Translations under genes and position numbers: made by a program
The notes under the pieces: generated by a model
The model's input: the letters and a program-made list of their open reading frames with translations, nothing else
Told to the model about the DNA's origin: nothing
Database searches by the model: none
Shown: positions 1 to 7,668 of the stretch, in pieces
How positions within the stretch are numbered: the stretch's first letter is position 1
How the letters are laid out: each line of letters begins with the position of its first letter
NCBI RefSeq assembly: GCF_000231055.2
Contig: NZ_CM001466.1
Span: forward strand, 4,315,233 to 4,379,232
DNA from: Saccharomonospora azurea NA-128
GTDB taxonomy: Bacteria > Actinomycetota > Actinomycetes > Mycobacteriales > Pseudonocardiaceae
Reading direction: 5' to 3'
DNA: 64,000 nucleotides

Positions 1-753
1 GTCGAGCGCGGCGGCGGAACGACCGACGATCTGCGGGTCGATCGTGGGCAACGGCACCATCCACCGACCCACCTCGCGGTCGCGGTAGAGCAGGCCCTTC
101 GAGACGCGGATCCGGCGGTCGGCGGGGCGCTTCTCCACCTCGCGTCGGCGGCGTGCGACCTGCGCCATCTGCGTGGGGCGGGAGAACGCGGTGAGCGCGG
201 AGGCGTAGGTCCCGCCGGAGAACTCCGCGTGCGCGCGCACCTGCCCCTCCACGGTGAGCGGGACGGACCTCGGGAGGTGCTGCACGGTGAAGTACACGCC
301 GAGGTCGTACGGGACGGAGTCGAAGCCACAGGCGTGGACCAGGCGAGCCCCGGACTCACGGGCGGTCTCGTGGTGGGCGAGGTACATGCGGTCGACGAAC
401 TCCGGTTCGCCGGTGAGGTCGACGTAGTCGGTGCCGCTGCGGGCGCACGCCGCCACGAGCGGCTCGCCGTACTGCAGGTAGGGGCCCACCGTGGTGATCA
501 CCACTCGGGTGTTCTCCGCCAGGCGGCGCAGCGACTCGGCGTCGGTGACGTCGGCTTCGAGCAGCGGGAGGTCGGCGCAGTCCTCGTTGATGCGGGCCAG
601 GCGGTCGCGTAGGGCGGCGAGCTTCGCGCGGTTGCGTCCCGCCAGCGCCCACCGGCTGCCGCGAGGGGCGTGGCGCGCCAGATACTCCGCCGTGAGTCCG
701 CCGGTGAATCCGGTGCCTCCGAAGAGAACGAGGTCGTGGTCCCGCTCGCCCAT
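1..753 (-). CDS. Saccharopine dehydrogenase-like / trans-acting enoyl reductase family protein (3' part outside window)
   Basis: Reading from the ATG at 753 towards the left edge, the protein begins with a Rossmann nucleotide-binding segment (LVLFGGTGFTG near residues 8-18), followed by AGRNRAKL and then ITTVGPYLQYGEPLV and HACGFDSVPYDLGV. These blocks are typical of the saccharopine dehydrogenase NADP-binding family that includes the mycobacterial trans-acting enoyl reductase (Rv2953-like). About 250 N-terminal residues are inside the window; the usual length is near 400, so the C-terminus lies beyond position 1. The substrate cannot be told from sequence; no polyketide synthase is adjacent in the window. 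Confidence 0.8.
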   Translation of the reverse strand, partial: MGERDHDLVLFGGTGFTGGLTAEYLARHAPRGSRWALAGRNRAKLAALRDRLARINEDCADLPLLEADVTDAESLRRLAENTRVVITTVGPYLQYGEPLVAACARSGTDYVDLTGEPEFVDRMYLAHHETARESGARLVHACGFDSVPYDLGVYFTVQHLPRSVPLTVEGQVRAHAEFSGGTYASALTAFSRPTQMAQVARRRREVEKRPADRRIRVSKGLLYRDREVGRWMVPLPTIDPQIVGRSAAALD

Positions 754-865
754 GGTGTCCCTCCGTAGCGTCGACGTGTTCTATGCGTAACACGTCGTAG
801 GGGCCACGGGCGCCGGAGGTGACGAGAGTCAAGCCGGTCGGACGGGCCTTTTCCGTGCCGGCACA

Positions 866-890
866 GATTGAAAAGCGTCGCGCCGGGGTA
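866..890 (+). promoter_or_regulatory. Candidate SigB/SigF-type stress promoter (GATT-N16-GGGTA)
   Basis: GATT at 866-869 and GGGTA at 886-890 are separated by 16 bases, close to the GTTT-N14-16-GGGTA consensus of actinobacterial SigB/SigF-type promoters. The -10 box ends 11 bases before the ATG at 902, so the leader would be very short. The -35 element is imperfect. Confidence 0.45.
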
Positions 891-901
891 ATTGCTCGAT
901 C

Positions 902-1084
902 ATGACCGAGAACCACGACCTGGCACCCGAGGCGGACGTCACCGACCAGCAGCTTCCCGTCACCGACTCGGCCGACCACCCGGTCGAGCCGTCCGTGCCG
1001 ATGGAGGCCGACCCCGCCGACGCCGCCGACCAGGCCACTCCGGTCCCACACGACGAAGACGACGAATTCCGTCCGGGTACCTGA
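902..1084 (+). CDS. Small acidic hypothetical protein (60 aa)
   Basis: This 60-residue protein is dominated by Asp, Glu and Pro (for example the DEDDE run near the C-terminus) and has no hydrophobic segment, so it is probably cytosolic and intrinsically disordered. I do not recognise a family. Support for it being real: an ATG start, a stress-type promoter motif directly upstream, and a position just before a whiB gene on the same strand. There is no obvious Shine-Dalgarno sequence, which fits a near-leaderless transcript. Function unknown. Confidence 0.5.
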   Translation: MTENHDLAPEADVTDQQLPVTDSADHPVEPSVPMEADPADAADQATPVPHDEDDEFRPGT

Positions 1085-1085
1085 G

Positions 1086-1110
1086 GTGTGAGCTTCTCGC
1101 AACCGGGGTA
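1086..1110 (+). promoter_or_regulatory. Candidate SigB/SigF-type promoter upstream of whiB gene
   Basis: GTGT at 1086-1089 and GGGTA at 1106-1110, 16 bases apart, resemble the GTTT-N16-GGGTA stress promoter pattern. The element lies about 50 bases before the whiB start at 1160. It repeats the arrangement seen upstream of 902 and of 4776. Confidence 0.45.
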
Positions 1111-1159
1111 AACGGCCCCCACTGACGCGGTTCGCACGAGCACGGAGGTGACACCACCG

Positions 1160-1456
1160 ATGGCCGACACGTCTCGCCTGCCCACTCCTGTCGCCGAGGT
1201 CTGGGAGTGGCAGCGACACGGCAATTGCCGGAATCTCGACAGCTCCGTGTTCTTCCATCCTGACGGAGAACGGGGCTTCGCGCGCGCCGACCGCGTGGCG
1301 CGGGCCAAGGAGATCTGCCGTACCTGCCCTGTGATCGTGCAGTGCAGGCACCACGCCCTGACGGTGCAGGAGCCGTTCGGAGTCTGGGGCGGACTCGACG
1401 AGACGGAACGGCGTGAGGCGATCGCCCGGCGCAAGAAGCTCCAGCCGACGGCCTGA
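1160..1456 (+). CDS. WhiB-family iron-sulfur regulator (WhiB3/WhiD-like)
   Basis: The 98-residue protein has the four WhiB cysteines at about 23, 53, 56 and 62, with the C-x2-C-x5-C spacing that binds a [4Fe-4S] cluster, followed by the GVWGG turn and a basic C-terminus (ARRKKL) that contacts DNA or sigma factor. The HPDGERG stretch and overall length best match WhiB3/WhiD. The ATG at 1160 is preferred over the GTG at 1148 because GGAGG lies at 1144-1148. In Mycobacterium tuberculosis whiB3 is also close to sigD, and a SigD-like gene follows here at 2496, supporting this subclass. WhiB3 proteins sense redox state and bind the principal sigma factor region 4. Confidence 0.88.
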   Translation: MADTSRLPTPVAEVWEWQRHGNCRNLDSSVFFHPDGERGFARADRVARAKEICRTCPVIVQCRHHALTVQEPFGVWGGLDETERREAIARRKKLQPTA

Positions 1457-1500
1457 CCCGCGCACCTCGCTCGTCGTCCGCCATCGGAAAAGGAGTTCAG

Positions 1501-2484
1501 GTGCGGCTGGGGTACACATTGCTCACCGAGCAGTCCGGACCGCGTGCTCTCGTCGGGCACGCGGTCCGTGCCGAGCAGGCCGGTTTCGACTTCGAGGTCA
1601 TGAGCGACCACTACTCGCCATGGCTCGACTCGCAGGGGCACGCGCCGTACGCCTGGAGCGTGCTGGGTGCGGTCGCGCACGCCACCGAGCGCGTGGAGCT
1701 CATGACGTACGTGACCTGCCCGATCATGCGCTACCACCCCGCGGTGGTGGCGCAGAAGGCGGCGACGATCCAACTGCTGTCCGACAACCGGTTCCTGCTC
1801 GGACTCGGTGCGGGAGAGAACCTCAACGAACACGTGGTGGGCACCGGCTGGCCGCCCGTGAACGTTCGCCACGCCATGCTCGGCGAGGCGTTGCAGATCA
1901 TCAACGACTTGTTCGACGGCGGCTACACCAACTTCGTGGGAGACCATTACCGGGTCGACTCCGCGAAGATCTGGAGTCTTCCCGAGGTCCGCCCGCCCGT
2001 CGGTGTCGCGGTGTCGGGAGAGGCGTCGGTGCGACGGTTCGCGCCGTTGGCCGACGCGCTGGTGGCGGTGCAGCCGGAGTCGTGGCTGTGTTCCCTGTGG
2101 GACGAGGTCCGCACGACGAGCAACGCGGAGCCTTCCCGCAAGATCGGCCAGTTGCCGGTGTGCTGGGACACCGATCGCGACGCGGCCGTCGCTCGCGCGC
2201 ACGACCAGTTCCGCTGGTTCGCGGGCGGCTGGAAGGTCAACGCCGAACTGCCGGGGACGCAGGCGTTCGCCGCCGCCACCCAGTTCGTGACTCCGGACGA
2301 TGTGGCGGCGTCCATCCCGTGCGGAGCGGATGTCGATCGGGTCGTCGAGTCGGCCCGCGCGTTCTTCGACGCGGGATTCACCGACCTCGCGTTGGTGCAG
2401 ATCGGCGGCGAGCACCAGGAGGTGTTCCTCGACGCCGCCGAGCGGGAGTTGTTGCCCGCGCTCCGCGAGGCGGCCTCGCGCTGA
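1501..2484 (+). CDS. LLM-class (probably F420-dependent) oxidoreductase
   Basis: This 327-residue protein belongs to the luciferase-like flavin/F420 TIM-barrel family: it starts LGYTLLTEQ, has MSDHYSPW near residue 35, and FLLGLGAGENLNEHVVG near residue 100, which resembles the F420-dependent glucose-6-phosphate dehydrogenase-like subfamily in actinobacteria. The GTG start at 1501 is preceded by AAAAGGAG at about 1488-1495. The electron donor is inferred from family; the substrate is unknown. It follows the whiB gene by 44 bases on the same strand and faces the sigma factor gene convergently. Confidence 0.82.
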   Translation: MRLGYTLLTEQSGPRALVGHAVRAEQAGFDFEVMSDHYSPWLDSQGHAPYAWSVLGAVAHATERVELMTYVTCPIMRYHPAVVAQKAATIQLLSDNRFLLGLGAGENLNEHVVGTGWPPVNVRHAMLGEALQIINDLFDGGYTNFVGDHYRVDSAKIWSLPEVRPPVGVAVSGEASVRRFAPLADALVAVQPESWLCSLWDEVRTTSNAEPSRKIGQLPVCWDTDRDAAVARAHDQFRWFAGGWKVNAELPGTQAFAAATQFVTPDDVAASIPCGADVDRVVESARAFFDAGFTDLALVQIGGEHQEVFLDAAERELLPALREAASR

Positions 2485-2495
2485 TCGCCCGCCGG

Positions 2496-3206
2496 TCACG
2501 GCGGCTGCAGTGAGTCCGGCGACGCGGTGGCCAGTGAACGCAACCGGGCCAGGGCACGATGCTGGGACGTGCGCACGTTGCCCGGCGAGAGCCCGAGAGC
2601 CCGAGCGGTCTCGCTCGCCGACAGCCCGACGACGACGCGGAGCACGAGGATGTCGCGCTGCCGCCGCGGCAACTGGCGGAGCAGACGGCCCAGCTCGTGG
2701 CCGAGATCGGCGTTGACCAACCGCCGTTCCGGATCGTCGCGATCGTCGACGGGCACGTCGGGAGGATCGGGCGTGGGGTGGCTCCGCTCGCGGGCGGCCC
2801 GACGGAACGCGTCGGCCACTTTGTTCGAGGCGATCGCGCGGACGACGAACAGGAACGAACCGCCGCGATCGCGATAGTGCGGCAGTGCCTGCAGAACGGC
2901 GACGCAGATGTCCTGAGCCACGTCGTCCGCGCAGACGTAGCCCAGATCGCGCCTGCCCAGCCGGGAACGGCAATACTTGCGGATCGCAGGCGCGATGAGG
3001 CGGGTCAGGGCACGGACGGCCGCGGCGTCGCCGTGGGCGGCATCGTGCACCACCGGATCGATCTGTGCCGTGGTGAGGAACGCACTGTCCACAGGGGGCG
3101 CTGAGGGAACCGGGGACACCGACGGCACCGTGGGAGTGACGGGGTGTGTCGGCGGTATTGAGGATACTGATGGCACTGATGGCACTGACGGCACTGTCGG
3201 CTCCAC
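2496..3206 (-). CDS. sigD: RNA polymerase sigma factor, SigD/ShbA type (ECF-like)
   Basis: Region 2 is clear (CADDVAQDICVAVLQALPHY, then RDRGGSFLFVVRAIASNKVA around residues 90-130) and region 4 has the helix-turn-helix RQRDILVLRVVVGLSASETA followed by VRTSQHRALARLR. These blocks closely match M. tuberculosis SigD and Streptomyces ShbA. The protein is longer than usual because of a Pro/Ser/Val-rich N-terminal extension with repeated PSV units; the true start could be further in, but no other ATG is available before the conserved region. The nearby whiB3-like gene repeats the M. tuberculosis whiB3-sigD neighbourhood. The role (stationary phase or housekeeping sigma supply) is inferred from homologues. 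Confidence 0.85.
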   Translation of the reverse strand: MEPTVPSVPSVPSVSSIPPTHPVTPTVPSVSPVPSAPPVDSAFLTTAQIDPVVHDAAHGDAAAVRALTRLIAPAIRKYCRSRLGRRDLGYVCADDVAQDICVAVLQALPHYRDRGGSFLFVVRAIASNKVADAFRRAARERSHPTPDPPDVPVDDRDDPERRLVNADLGHELGRLLRQLPRRQRDILVLRVVVGLSASETARALGLSPGNVRTSQHRALARLRSLATASPDSLQPP

Positions 3207-3384
3207 GCGGATGACGGGCGCCGTCGGTCCGGCAGCGGCGCGTGGGCGTGCGGTGTGTGTCCGGTCGCGACAGTCCCGGCGCGGGGAGTGGGGCCGGGTG
3301 CGGCCGTGTCGTCATGCTAGGCGGTCGGCTTCCCCGAGAGCCAGGGTGCGCGCCGAGTCAACCTCCGACCGGGGTCCTACCGGG

Positions 3385-3693
3385 TCACCGGAGAGACGCC
3401 ACGAGCGCGAGCAGGCACGAGAGGCTCACCAGAACGGCCACGGCGAGGAGTGCGGACCTCGGTGCCTCCCGGGGAGTGCCGCGGCGGAACTCCCGATCGC
3501 GCTTCGTCCCGACGACCGTGAGCAGGGCGGCGGCGACAGCGGTGCACGCGGCGGCCGCCGTGAGTGCGCTCCAGCCCGTGTGCGCGGTGTGGTAGAGCAG
3601 CAACAACGACACCACGCCCGCGCCGAGGGCGCTGCGCTGCCAGGCCAGCCCGGTTCGCTCGGCGGGCAGACCTCGACCCGAATCGTCGGTCAT
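3385..3693 (-). CDS. DUF202 membrane protein (second of pair)
   Basis: The 102-residue product begins MTDDSGRGLPAERTGLAWQR, the DUF202 signature ERT-x-LAW-x-R just before the first membrane helix, followed by two further hydrophobic segments (about residues 24-36, 42-62 and 80-100). Its ATG at 3693 overlaps the TGA of the upstream gene (ATGA), so the two are translationally coupled. DUF202 proteins are small membrane proteins of unknown function, often in pairs. A much longer in-frame reading upstream overlaps the other DUF202 gene and was discarded. Confidence 0.8.
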   Translation of the reverse strand: MTDDSGRGLPAERTGLAWQRSALGAGVVSLLLLYHTAHTGWSALTAAAACTAVAAALLTVVGTKRDREFRRGTPREAPRSALLAVAVLVSLSCLLALVASLR

Positions 3694-4034
3694 ACCGTCA
3701 CCACCAGGATGGCGGCGACGAGGGTGATCACCAGTACGACCGCCGAGACGACAGGCAGCAGTGGACTGCGGGGAAGTCGCCCGCCCCGGCGCATCGCGCG
3801 CTGGATGCGCCACCAGCGTGGGTAGGCGAGGGCCGCGAGCAGCGCGGCCAGTCCGATGCACAGGTTGGCGAGGAGACTGCGGGCGGGCTCGTTGCCGAGC
3901 CCGGGCAGAAGCTGGTGCACCGCCACGCCGCCCGCGACGAGCCCCAGCGAGGTACGGATCCAGGCCAGGAACGTGCGTTCATTGGCAAGGGTGAACCGGT
4001 AATCCGGTTCCGTCTCGTCGTCGCGCTCGGTCAC
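3690..4034 (-). CDS. DUF202 (YidH-like) membrane protein (first of pair)
   Basis: The 114-residue protein carries the DUF202 motif NERTFLAWIRTSLGL at about residues 18-32, then three membrane helices (about 27-45, 54-70 and 92-112). YidH-type proteins are inner-membrane proteins without a known biochemical role. It is the first gene of a two-gene minus-strand unit with a 4-base overlap to the second DUF202 gene. Confidence 0.82.
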   Translation of the reverse strand: MTERDDETEPDYRFTLANERTFLAWIRTSLGLVAGGVAVHQLLPGLGNEPARSLLANLCIGLAALLAALAYPRWWRIQRAMRRGGRLPRSPLLPVVSAVVLVITLVAAILVVTV

Positions 4035-4083
4035 GGCGACGGAGTCACGTGCCGGGGCCGAACGGCCGAGCGCCGGCGCGAGG

Positions 4084-4506
4084 TCACTCGGCGCCGGCGA
4101 CGGCCTTCACGGCGTCGTCGACGTTCTCGTACACCGGCATCTGCGACACGAGGCCGGTCGCCTCCAGCGGACGCAGGACGACGCGCTTGGTGGCGACGAT
4201 CGCCCACGTCAGCTTGTCGTTCGCGGCCTGCTCGGACAGTTCCGCCAGAACGGACAGTCCTGCCGAGCCGAGGAAACCGATGCCGTCGAGATCGAGCACG
4301 AGGCCGCTCGAACCGGTCACGTGCTGCTCCACCCACTGCCGCAACTCGGGCGCAGACAGGAGGTCGACCTCGCCGGAGACGTGCGCGAGCACCACGTCGC
4401 CCGACCGTAGTTCGGCGTCGATGCGCATGCCGTGACTGTCCAGCGACCGTGGCTGTCCGGCGGGCGCCGACTGAGAGGTCAGGGTGTTCGGGTCGCTGCT
4501 ACGCAC
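4084..4506 (-). CDS. STAS-domain anti-sigma factor antagonist (SpoIIAA/RsbV-like)
   Basis: Residues about 28-135 form a STAS domain. The motif DLDGIGFLGSAGLSVL places a phosphorylatable serine at about residue 81, as in RsbV/SpoIIAA proteins that bind and sequester anti-sigma kinases when unphosphorylated. The first 26 residues are a Ser/Pro-rich extension. A partner-switching sigma factor or kinase is not in the window, but SigB/SigF-type promoter motifs nearby make a general stress role plausible. It is divergent from the DUF5709 gene, with a 269-base gap holding the promoter described at 4697. Confidence 0.85.
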   Translation of the reverse strand: MRSSDPNTLTSQSAPAGQPRSLDSHGMRIDAELRSGDVVLAHVSGEVDLLSAPELRQWVEQHVTGSSGLVLDLDGIGFLGSAGLSVLAELSEQAANDKLTWAIVATKRVVLRPLEATGLVSQMPVYENVDDAVKAVAGAE

Positions 4507-4696
4507 TGTTGTCCCTCCGTAGCGTTCGGATAGGGCACACAGGAGGGCGTTCGGGGGATCGGCGCGAAAGATCTGCGCACGGACCGATGCCTACCTGGTT
4601 CGCGGCTGTCCATGTCCGCCGCCCTTCCTACCGTAGGAAGCGGTTCGTGCGCCGCGCAACCTTTTCCTTGTTCTGCTCACACGGACTTCGCACACG

Positions 4697-4721
4697 GTTT
4701 GAAACCCGCCTTTCGTGGGTA
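4697..4721 (+). promoter_or_regulatory. SigB/SigF-type stress promoter for the DUF5709 gene
   Basis: GTTT at 4697-4700 and GGGTA at 4717-4721 (followed by C) are separated by 16 bases, an exact match to GTTT-N16-GGGTAC, the actinobacterial general-stress promoter form. It lies about 55 bases before the ATG at 4776. The rest of the 269-base gap, including a local AT-richer stretch around 4660-4680, shows nothing else that I recognise. Confidence 0.65.
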
Positions 4722-4775
4722 CCGGGGTATCTCGCGACCAGCAGTAGGCCACTCAGGGCCACAGGGAGGATGCCG

Positions 4776-5261
4776 ATGAGTGACGGCAGCGAACCGGTGA
4801 CTCCCCCGCAGGACAGCGGGATGCCGGACAGTGTCGAGACGGACCCGGCCGCACTGAACAGTGCCGAGGACCTCGACGAGGACCGGTTGCGGGTCGATCC
4901 GCTAGAGGAGGGCATGGACCCGCCGGAGCACTGGAGCGAGGCCGACCGTTACGGCACGACTCCGTTCGAGCAGCAGCAGGGCGAATCGCTGGAAGAGCGC
5001 GTGCGGCAGGAAGTGCCGGACGTCTCACCGGATGCGGGCCGCGCCGGCACACCGGAATCCGTCGCCGCGACCCCCGACGGCGAGCTGGACGAGACGGTGG
5101 ACGACGTCACCGAGGCCACCGAGCCGGTGCCGCCGGAGGAGGACTTCCTCGGCTCGGCCGAGGGCGCCGCGCGCGGGGTCGGTCCCGCGCAGAACGCGAA
5201 CCAGGCCGATGGACCCGTGGCCGACGCCCGCACACCCGAGGACCCGGAGACCGGACGGTGA
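4776..5261 (+). CDS. DUF5709-family acidic protein
   Basis: A 161-residue acidic, hydrophilic protein. The centre (PLEEGMDPPEHWSEADRYG, then TTPFEQQQGESLEERV, about residues 45-85) is the conserved DUF5709 block of actinobacteria. ATG 4776 is chosen over ATG 4770 because AGGGAGG at 4763-4769 is only correctly spaced from 4776. No membrane segment or enzyme motif is seen and the function is unknown; the stress promoter upstream suggests induction under general stress. The stop overlaps the GTG of the next gene (GTGA). Confidence 0.75.
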   Translation: MSDGSEPVTPPQDSGMPDSVETDPAALNSAEDLDEDRLRVDPLEEGMDPPEHWSEADRYGTTPFEQQQGESLEERVRQEVPDVSPDAGRAGTPESVAATPDGELDETVDDVTEATEPVPPEEDFLGSAEGAARGVGPAQNANQADGPVADARTPEDPETGR

Positions 5262-5743
5262 ACCCGGGCGGCGCCGACGTGCGTGATCTCACCGAGCGCA
5301 TGGTGGAGGTGGTCCGAAGCGAGGACGTCGACCAGCTTGCCCGACTGCTCGCGCAGGTCGTCGATCCCCAGGGCACGCGCAGCGAGCTGTTCACTCCCGT
5401 CCTGACGCGCCTGGTGGGATCGATCGCGGGCGCCTTGCGCCGACGTGCGGACGAGGACTCCACGCGTGCCGCCGACGGTGTGGACGGTGCGCCGATCTTC
5501 ACCGCCGAACTCGTCGACACCGTGGACGACGACGTCGCGATCGACGAGCTGGACCCGGCACTGCGTGCGGTGCTGCGGGCCGTCCTCGCCGACCTCAACG
5601 GTGATGCCGAGTCGACGCGGATCCAGCTGCACCTGGTGAGCTCCGACCGGGAACCGCTCGCGCGGCTCGACGCGCTCTGGCACGCGCTGCTGTGGGCGAG
5701 CATGTTGGGCGAGGACTCCGGCCGGTCCGCCGGGCGGGAGTGA
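5258..5743 (+). CDS. Hypothetical protein, coupled to DUF5709 gene
   Basis: A 161-residue, mostly helical-looking acidic protein that I cannot assign to a family. The GTG start overlaps the stop of the DUF5709 gene by four bases, which strongly supports translation and co-regulation. Features: a leucine/valine-rich first third (VDQLARLLAQVVDP), a stretch GSIAGALRRRADEDS, and a C-terminal LDALWHALLWASMLGEDS. No signal peptide or membrane helix. Confidence 0.65.
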   Translation: MNPGGADVRDLTERMVEVVRSEDVDQLARLLAQVVDPQGTRSELFTPVLTRLVGSIAGALRRRADEDSTRAADGVDGAPIFTAELVDTVDDDVAIDELDPALRAVLRAVLADLNGDAESTRIQLHLVSSDREPLARLDALWHALLWASMLGEDSGRSAGRE

Positions 5744-5752
5744 CCTGCCCCG

Positions 5753-5977
5753 GTGGTCGCGCAGGAGGGCGCCCAGCACTACGTTCCGCGGGAGCGGACC
5801 CTGACCGCGTTGCGGGAAGCCTCGGCGGATTGCCGTGGCTGTGATCTCCATCGGGACGCGACCCAGACGGTGTTCGGCGAGGGGCCGACGCGCGCCCGGA
5901 TCGTCATGGCGGGCGACCGGGACAGCGCGTACGCCGGGCTCGTGGCCGATCTCACCACTGTCGCGTCGGCACTCTGA
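5753..5977 (+). pseudogene. Internally deleted UdgX-type uracil-DNA glycosylase remnant
   Basis: The first ~52 residues match the start of UdgX/family 4-like uracil-DNA glycosylases, including CRGCDLHRDATQTVFGEGP, where the two cysteines are iron-sulfur ligands. Immediately after RIVMAG the sequence jumps to DRDSAYAGLVADLTTVA, which resembles the last ~20 residues of the same family. The GEQPGDQED active-site loop, the rest of the fold and the remaining Fe-S cysteines are missing, leaving 74 residues instead of about 200. The reading frame is intact across the junction, so this looks like an in-frame internal deletion. The product is very unlikely to be active. Confidence 0.75.
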
Positions 5978-6086
5978 CGTATTTGCCCGACCCGAGCCGC
6001 GCCGAGGTCGCCGCGTGGGCGGCGCGTCCGTCCGGATGCCCCTACGGTGGGAGTGGCAGCAGTACGCGAATGAAGGGAACACCGAC

Positions 6087-6380
6087 ATGCTCGCCATGAC
6101 CGACGCTGCCGCCGAGGCGATCAGCGCTCTGACCGCGCAGGACGGTCAGGACTCCGCGGGCCTGCGGTTCGCGGTGCAGGAGGAGACGGAGGCGGGCGCG
6201 CAGCTCGCGTTGTCCATCACCCCGGCCCCCGAAGAGGGGGACCAGGTGCTCGGCACGGAGAGCGGCGCTCGGGTCTTCCTGGAACCTCAGGCGGCGACGT
6301 TCCTCGACGACAAGGTGCTCGACATCCAGCAGGACGAGGAGGGGCAACTCAACTTCGCGGTGATGCCGCAGGGCGGCTGA
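6087..6380 (+). CDS. HesB/IscA-like protein lacking cysteines
   Basis: The 97-residue sequence follows the HesB/IscA fold pattern: an N-terminal helix (TDAAAEAISALTAQDGQ), GLRFAVQEE, then SGARVFLEPQAATFLDDKVL corresponding to the IscA core. However it contains no cysteine at all, so it cannot ligate Fe-S clusters in the IscA manner. Such cysteine-free paralogues are common in actinobacteria and annotated as HesB or adhesin-like; their role is unknown. ATG 6087 has GAAGGGA at 6073-6079 upstream. Confidence 0.75.
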   Translation: MLAMTDAAAEAISALTAQDGQDSAGLRFAVQEETEAGAQLALSITPAPEEGDQVLGTESGARVFLEPQAATFLDDKVLDIQQDEEGQLNFAVMPQGG

Positions 6381-6383
6381 TCC

Positions 6384-6409
6384 GTTTGGTCGTTGGTCAT
6401 CGGTGGTAC
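6384..6409 (+). promoter_or_regulatory. Weak candidate stress-type promoter (GTTT-N16-TGGTAC)
   Basis: GTTT at 6384-6387 and TGGTAC at 6404-6409 have the spacing of SigB/SigF-type promoters, with one mismatch in the -10 box. It lies about 75 bases before the alcohol dehydrogenase start at 6484. Chance occurrence cannot be excluded. Confidence 0.3.
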
Positions 6410-6483
6410 GTCGCGTCCGGATGCACCGGACACAAGGCGACCACCGATGACCCGCCAGGTCGGCGGGGCGAGGGAGACTAGCC

Positions 6484-7668
6484 ATGAAGGCCGTGACCTG
6501 GCAAGGAAAGCGTGACGTCCGCGTCGACGAGGTGCCCGACCCGAGGATCGAGGAACCCACCGACGCGGTGATCCGGGTGACCTCGACCGGCATCTGCGGG
6601 TCCGACCTGCACCTGTACGAGGTGCTCGGAGCGTTCCTCGAACCCGGCGACATCCTCGGCCACGAACCGATGGGCGTGGTCGAGGAAGTCGGCAGCGAGG
6701 CGGGCAACCTCAAGCCGGGCGACCGGGTGGTCGTTCCCTTCAACGTCTCGTGTGGACACTGCTACTACTGTGACCTCCTGTTGTACTCGCAGTGTGAGAC
6801 CACCCAGGTGACCGAACACGGCAAGGGCGCGGCGCTGCTGGGCTACACCAAGCTCTACGGGCAGGTACCCGGAGGGCAGGCGGAGCGGCTGCGCGTGCCG
6901 TTCGCGAACTTCGGCCCGATCAAGGTGCCCGACGGTCCGCCGGACGAGCGGTTCCTCTATCTCTCGGACGTGCTCCCGACCTCCTGGCAGGCCGTGGAGT
7001 ACGCCAACATCCCCACCGGTGGATCGGTGCTGGTGCTGGGGCTCGGTCCGATCGGGCAGATGTGCGCGCGGATCGCGCTGCAGCGCGGGGCCGGCAAGGT
7101 GATCGCCATCGACCTCGTGGACGAGCGGTTGGAGCTCGCGCGCAAGTACGGGATCGACACCATCGACCTGCGCCAGTACAAGCACGTGGGGGAGGCGGTG
7201 CGCGACCGCACCGACGGGCGGGGAGCCGACTCCGTGATCGACGCCGTCGGCATGGAGGCCCACGGCGCGCCGGTGACGGGGTTGGCCCAGCAGCTGGCGA
7301 CCCTGCTGCCGGCTCCGGTGGCGGCCAAGGTCATCGAGAAGGCCGCGGTCGACCGGCTGTCCGCGCTCTACACCGCGATCGACGCCGTCCGGCGCGGCGG
7401 CACGATCTCACTGTCCGGTGTGTACGGTGGCATGCTCGATCCGATGCCGATGATGACGTTGTTCGACAAGCAGATCCAGCTCCGCATGGGACAGGCGAAC
7501 GTGCGGGCCTGGATCGACGACATCATGCCGTTCGTCACGGGCGACGGCGACCCGCTCGGGGTCGAGGATCTCGCGACCCATCGGCTGCCGTTGTCGGAGG
7601 CGCCCGGCGCGTACGAGATGTTCCAGAAGAAGCGCGACGGCGCCATCAAGATCCTGCTCGAACCCTGA
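6484..7668 (+). CDS. Zinc-dependent alcohol dehydrogenase (formaldehyde dehydrogenase-like MDR)
   Basis: The 394-residue medium-chain dehydrogenase shows the catalytic zinc motif ICGSDLHLY (about 38-46), GHEPMGVVEEVG (about 60-71), structural zinc cysteines CGHCYYCDLLLYSQC (about 90-104) and the NAD(P)-binding VLGLGPIGQM (about 184-193). A long region between the Rossmann domain and C-terminus resembles the glutathione-independent formaldehyde dehydrogenase / Adh group. The substrate is unproven. RBS GGAGACTAGCC precedes ATG 6484. The 3' end overlaps the convergent glycerate kinase gene by 23 bases. Confidence 0.85.
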   Translation: MKAVTWQGKRDVRVDEVPDPRIEEPTDAVIRVTSTGICGSDLHLYEVLGAFLEPGDILGHEPMGVVEEVGSEAGNLKPGDRVVVPFNVSCGHCYYCDLLLYSQCETTQVTEHGKGAALLGYTKLYGQVPGGQAERLRVPFANFGPIKVPDGPPDERFLYLSDVLPTSWQAVEYANIPTGGSVLVLGLGPIGQMCARIALQRGAGKVIAIDLVDERLELARKYGIDTIDLRQYKHVGEAVRDRTDGRGADSVIDAVGMEAHGAPVTGLAQQLATLLPAPVAAKVIEKAAVDRLSALYTAIDAVRRGGTISLSGVYGGMLDPMPMMTLFDKQIQLRMGQANVRAWIDDIMPFVTGDGDPLGVEDLATHRLPLSEAPGAYEMFQKKRDGAIKILLEP

